Positions 6,720-8,272 of a stretch of DNA of 8,272 nucleotides are shown one piece after another (the stretch's first letter is position 1; the number at the start of each line of letters is the position of its first letter). A model generated the notes under the pieces. The model was not told the origin of the DNA and made no database searches. It saw nothing but the letters and a program-made list of their open reading frames with translations. This stretch comes from Candidatus Parvarchaeota archaeon (GTDB lineage Archaea; Nanobdellota; Nanobdellia; Parvarchaeales; Parvarchaeaceae). The position numbers were made by a program, and so were the translations under genes. The stretch spans positions 1 through 8,272 of the forward strand of contig JAMCSQ010000033.1 of the NCBI GenBank assembly GCA_023378805.1. Direction: 5' to 3'.

Positions 6720-6996
6720 ATTTTACCTTTCTAACATTTCCACAATTTAAGCATTTATAGGTTAAAAACCCTTGCTTCAACCTTACCCTACAGTTGACCC
6801 CTGGTATAAGTAATTTATTACAGCTTCTGCATATTAAAAACTTTTCCTCTTTTGGCAATTTTATCTTTTTAGAAGTTAATATCCGTTTAGCTAGGAATAT
6901 ATACCTCTCTGAAAGGTTATTATTCTCCCTTGAAGCCTTTATCAGGTAATCAAAGTCTCTTTTGAATCTTTTTTCATCGTTTCTATATATCGCCAT
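6676..6996 (-). CDS. rnp4: RNase P protein component 4 (Rpp21/Rpr2 family)
   Basis: Rpp21 is a zinc-ribbon subunit of archaeal RNase P, which trims the 5' leader from pre-tRNA; it pairs with Rpp29 on the specificity domain of the RNA. The 106-residue protein has N-terminal helices including LSERYIFLAKRILTSKKIKLP (28-48), then a zinc ribbon with C56-RS-C59, the family motif LLIPGVNCRVR (62-72) and C82-LN-C85. A basic tail (KRIRRKSNR) follows. I chose the ATG at 6996 over an upstream in-frame GTG at 7011, because a TATA box near 7025-7032 puts the transcription start between the two. It is the first gene of the ribosomal and targeting operon. Its position before S19e is conserved in archaea. 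Confidence 0.93.
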   Translation of the reverse strand: MAIYRNDEKRFKRDFDYLIKASRENNNLSERYIFLAKRILTSKKIKLPKEEKFLICRSCNKLLIPGVNCRVRLKQGFLTYKCLNCGNVRKVKYDKRIRRKSNRIGE

Positions 6997-7024
6997 GCCA
7001 GATATTATCACTGATCTTTATTAA

Positions 7025-7032
7025 TAATATAA
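7025..7032 (-). promoter_or_regulatory. Candidate TATA box for the Rpp21-S19e-FtsY operon
   Basis: On the minus strand this reads TTATATTA, centred about 32 bases before the ATG at 6996, so transcription would start a few bases before that codon. It is the only candidate promoter seen for the seven-gene operon, whose internal gaps are at most 2 bases. The call rests on position and composition alone. Confidence 0.4.
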
Positions 7033-7086
7033 TTGCTCTCAGAGATGGAACTTAAAATAATTACAAAGTTTCAAATTATAGAAATA

Positions 7087-7096
7087 TTTATAAAGG
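7087..7096 (+). promoter_or_regulatory. TATA box for the acidic small-protein gene
   Basis: The sequence TTTATAAAGG is a good archaeal TATA match. Transcription would start near 7115-7118, leaving a leader of about 43 bases. This is much longer than the leaders inferred for neighbouring genes and contains a short hairpin and a strong ribosome-binding site. Confidence 0.55.
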
Positions 7097-7118
7097 ATAT
7101 ATATCTCTTAAAAGTAAA

Positions 7119-7136
7119 GCGCTGAGGCAGAAGCGC
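7119..7136 (+). promoter_or_regulatory. Short hairpin in the 5' leader of the acidic small-protein gene
   Basis: GCGCT (7119-7123) pairs with AGCGC (7132-7136) around an 8-base loop. The predicted transcript would begin almost at the base of this stem, so it could be a 5'-end stabilising hairpin. The stem is only five pairs, which could arise by chance, although it is GC-rich in an AT-rich leader. Confidence 0.35.
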
Positions 7137-7147
7137 AGAATAAAACC

Positions 7148-7155
7148 AAGGAGGT
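7148..7155 (+). promoter_or_regulatory. Very strong Shine-Dalgarno site
   Basis: AAGGAGGT ends 4 bases before the ATG at 7160. It is the best match to the 16S rRNA 3' end in the window and it fixes the start of the short acidic gene. It contrasts with the weak or absent sites of most neighbouring genes and points to high translation. Confidence 0.8.
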
Positions 7156-7159
7156 TAAT

Positions 7160-7291
7160 ATGGCCAAAAAGGACAAAAATAAAGTAGAAGACGACGATGA
7201 AATCATCGAAGAAGACGAACTAGATGGATTGGATGACGAAGATTTAGAAGATGACGATTTAGATGATTCAGACGAAAGTGACGAAGAATGA
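7160..7291 (+). CDS. Small, extremely acidic protein of unknown function
   Basis: This 43-residue protein has a short lysine-rich start (MAKKDKNK) followed by an almost unbroken acidic tract: 16 Asp and 10 Glu, so 60% of residues are acidic. There is no Cys, Trp, Tyr, Phe or His and no membrane segment; it is probably disordered. I do not recognise a family. Evidence that it is a real gene comes from its signals: a good TATA box, a leader, the strongest Shine-Dalgarno site in the window, a clean stop and a T-rich terminator 18 bases later. Possible roles, all inference, are a DNA- or histone-mimic, a chaperone-like partner for basic proteins such as ribosomal proteins, or a metal binder. It is a single-gene unit, divergent from the Rpp21 operon and convergent with the zinc-ribbon sHSP-like gene. 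Confidence 0.75.
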   Translation: MAKKDKNKVEDDDEIIEEDELDGLDDEDLEDDDLDDSDESDEE

Positions 7292-7328
7292 ATAAAACAA
7301 AATAAAAGTTATTTTTATATTTTTATTT
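7292..7328. terminator. T-rich bidirectional terminator region
   Basis: On the plus strand two T5 runs lie within 7311-7324, directly after the acidic gene, as in archaeal intrinsic termination at T-tracts. On the minus strand the same gap reads CTTTTATTTTGTTTTATTC (7290-7308), after the stop of the convergent gene. No stem-loop is needed or seen. Confidence 0.6.
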
Positions 7329-7824
7329 AATTTAATTTTCTGAGGACAAGAACAAGGTTTTCATTTGCAAATTCTTCGGATATTACGCTTTGTTTTTTGT
7401 CCCTTCTCACTATTTTTAAATAAAGCTTATCTCCGTTTTTTGCCCTTACTTCTATTGAGTTTTCCATCTTTCTTATGTCAATGTCGTTCTTGGTTCTCAC
7501 CCCTGGCAGGGAAATCGCATGTATGACCGTGTCTCCGTGCTTTGACACAAGATCCTCTGGTTCTATTATCTCTTTAGCAGAAAATGATTGTTTTGAGCTA
7601 CTTTCATGGCTCTGCTGGCTCTCCTGCTGTTTATTTGTAAATATAGAGCCATTGAAAACCCCATTTAAAACCTGTGGTATAAGCTCATTTACCATTTTTG
7701 TAACGTCTATGTTCAAGCCGCTTATGTTTATGCCCTGCGTCCTCAGAGGTCTGCCGCACTGCGGACAGAAACTCCATTCCTTTTCGACAGGCACTCCACA
7801 AAATAAGCATTTTTTCTTCTGCAT
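7327..7824 (-). CDS. Zinc-ribbon protein with a small-heat-shock (Hsp20)-like domain
   Basis: This 165-residue protein joins an N-terminal zinc ribbon (C6-LF-C9, C20-PQ-C23, in a FCPQCGRPL context) to a C-terminal beta-sandwich of the alpha-crystallin/CS type at about 88-162. The latter includes EPEDLVSKHGDTVIHAISLPGV, a typical sHSP strand-loop-strand, then IDIRKMENSIEVRAKNGDKLYLKI and a final LVLVLRK strand. Between them lies a hydrophobic helix (about 40-57) and a Gln/Ser-rich linker (66-82). The classical A-x-x-x-G-V-L motif is not clear, so a holdase role is inference. Related zinc-ribbon/Hsp20 fusions occur in archaea, to my knowledge. I chose the ATG at 7824 rather than an upstream in-frame TTG because a TATA box lies 27 bases upstream, giving a leaderless mRNA. 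The promoter sits inside an inverted repeat that probably regulates it. Confidence 0.75.
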   Translation of the reverse strand: MQKKKCLFCGVPVEKEWSFCPQCGRPLRTQGINISGLNIDVTKMVNELIPQVLNGVFNGSIFTNKQQESQQSHESSSKQSFSAKEIIEPEDLVSKHGDTVIHAISLPGVRTKNDIDIRKMENSIEVRAKNGDKLYLKIVRRDKKQSVISEEFANENLVLVLRKLN

Positions 7825-7837
7825 AGATTCTGTTGTA

Positions 7838-7870
7838 TGCAATCTAATATATAATTTGCTGTAGATTGCA
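7838..7870. repeat. Perfect 9-base inverted repeat around a shared promoter, candidate operator
   Basis: TGCAATCTA (7838-7846) and TAGATTGCA (7862-7870) are perfect inverted copies separated by 15 bases that hold the TATA box. Half-site centres are 24 bases apart, a little over two helical turns, so a dimer could bind one face. Predicted transcripts in both directions begin outside the repeat, so it would act as DNA, not as an RNA hairpin. Confidence 0.55.
7847..7857. promoter_or_regulatory. TATA element serving the sHSP-like gene and possibly the divergent membrane-protein gene
   Basis: The near-palindromic AT core TATATA (7848-7853) is centred 27 bases before the ATG at 7824 on the minus strand, ideal for a leaderless start. 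In the plus direction it would place a transcription start near 7878, about 30 bases before the membrane-protein ATG at 7908. No other TATA candidate for the plus gene is apparent. Confidence 0.5.
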
Positions 7871-7907
7871 AGAAAAGGTTAAATTATGGAAAAATCTATT
7901 AGAATAT

Positions 7908-8129
7908 ATGATAAAATCATTGTTTTTGATAGGATTGATAATATTTTTAGTAGGAGGCATATCTTTTTTAGGATTAAGTATACAGGCAATAAGCGGATAT
8001 ATCAATAAAATCCTATCATTTATACCGTTGCAGCAGGAGTACACCTCAATAATCTTCATAGTAATAGGATTGATAGTTATGGGATTAAGCTTCCACTCAA
8101 AAATGGGCAAATACTATAAATATTATTGA
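7908..8129 (+). CDS. Small two-helix membrane protein of unknown function
   Basis: I do not recognise this 73-residue protein. It has two hydrophobic segments, about 4-27 (LFLIGLIIFLVGGISFLGL) and 45-62 (YTSIIFIVIGLIVMGLSF), joined by a short loop with IPLQQEY and ending in a basic-aromatic tail (KMGKYYKYY) that probably lies in the cytoplasm. The in-frame TTG at 7866 lies inside the inverted repeat and before the predicted transcription start, so I prefer the ATG at 7908, although no ribosome-binding site precedes it. The gene is divergent from the zinc-ribbon sHSP-like gene across a shared promoter and is followed one base later by another gene, probably in the same transcript. Co-regulation with the stress-like gene is inference. 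Confidence 0.6.
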   Translation: MIKSLFLIGLIIFLVGGISFLGLSIQAISGYINKILSFIPLQQEYTSIIFIVIGLIVMGLSFHSKMGKYYKYY

Positions 8130-8130
8130 C

Positions 8131-8272
8131 ATGGGATTTGCCGGAACAAGCATAACAAATGAAGATGCAGAAGAGATATTGACTTCGCTGGTAAAGGTTT
8201 ACTCTGCCATACCTCCGATACTAAAAAGTTACATCCCCTCTTTGGACAGGATATTAACGGTATTGCCAGATG
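8131..8272 (+). CDS. Unidentified protein, N-terminal fragment (cut by window edge)
   Basis: An open frame begins at the ATG at 8131, one base after the stop of the membrane-protein gene, and runs to the window end: 47 residues, starting MGFAGTSITNEDAEEILTSL and continuing with a hydrophobic, proline-containing stretch (VYSAIPPILKSYIPSLDRIL). No family is recognisable from this part. The tight spacing suggests an operon with the membrane protein. No clear Shine-Dalgarno site precedes it, so the start and even the reading of this short piece carry some doubt. Confidence 0.5.
   Translation, partial: MGFAGTSITNEDAEEILTSLVKVYSAIPPILKSYIPSLDRILTVLPD

Noticed and set aside
6997..7011. GTG start for Rpp21 at 7011
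   Set aside because: It lies upstream of the transcription start predicted from the TATA box and adds residues (MIISG) not typical of the family.
7475..7864. Plus-strand open frame of 129 codons opposite the zinc-ribbon gene
   Set aside because: It is antisense to a protein with two CX2C pairs and an sHSP-like domain; its own translation shows no domain.
7886..8008. A 40-codon alternative frame starting at the ATG at 7886, preceded by AAAAGG
   Set aside because: The ribosome-binding site is tempting, but the product is an out-of-frame reading of the hydrophobic gene with no recognisable feature and an early stop. It could be a short upstream ORF.
7844..8110. Minus-strand open frame of 88 codons opposite the membrane protein
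   Set aside because: Its start lacks promoter and ribosome-binding signals and its sequence (Ile/Asn/Pro-rich) resembles no family; the plus frame has clear membrane helices.
8115..8121. TATAAAT as promoter of the last gene
   Set aside because: It is only about 13 bases before the ATG at 8131, too close for TBP-directed initiation, and lies within the coding sequence of the preceding gene.
1..8272. CRISPR arrays, tRNA or rRNA genes, insertion sequences
   Set aside because: No regularly spaced repeats, cloverleaf pattern, transposase-like protein or terminal inverted repeats were seen.

Overview
This window looks like part of an AT-rich archaeal genome, probably from a small-genome DPANN lineage of the Micrarchaeota/Parvarchaeota (ARMAN) kind. 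The archaeal assignment rests on the gene set: topoisomerase VI subunit B, a Dim2/Pno1-type KH protein, archaeal Elp3, archaeal FtsY, prefoldin alpha, L31e, L39e, a PDCD5-family protein, S19e and the RNase P protein Rpp21. TATA-box promoters about 27 bases upstream of start codons, with little or no leader, support it. The narrower DPANN guess is an inference from extreme gene packing, shortened or divergent proteins and a DUF2341-type surface protein.

Region 1 (1-2634, minus strand) reads Elp3 (tRNA wobble-uridine modification), then a Dim2/Pno1-like KH protein (small-subunit rRNA processing), then the N-terminal third of topoisomerase VI subunit B, which runs off the left edge. The three overlap by 1 and 14 bases and look like one operon started from a promoter at about 2618-2625. 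The KH-Top6B pair is a familiar euryarchaeal neighbourhood. Top6B carries an unusual insertion of roughly 80 residues inside its ATPase domain.

Region 2 (2635-3966, plus strand) is a single divergently transcribed gene for an N-terminally membrane-anchored secreted protein with a DUF2341-like part and a PA14-like end.

Region 3 (4030-6996, minus strand) is a compact translation and protein-targeting operon: Rpp21, S19e, PDCD5-family protein, L39e, L31e, prefoldin alpha, FtsY. Spacers are 0-2 bases or the genes overlap. It is the classical archaeal cluster, but aIF6 and L18a/LX, often found between L31e and prefoldin, are missing here.

Region 4 (7012-8272) is the least familiar part. A strong promoter and a near-perfect Shine-Dalgarno site drive a 43-residue protein that is 60% Asp/Glu, followed by a T-rich terminator shared with a convergent gene. 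That gene encodes a zinc-ribbon protein with a small-heat-shock-like domain. Its promoter sits inside a perfect 9-base inverted repeat and appears to be shared with a divergent two-helix membrane protein, which is followed one base later by an unidentified gene cut by the right edge.

No tRNA, rRNA, CRISPR array, insertion sequence or origin was seen. No gene-free stretch exceeds 300 bases.
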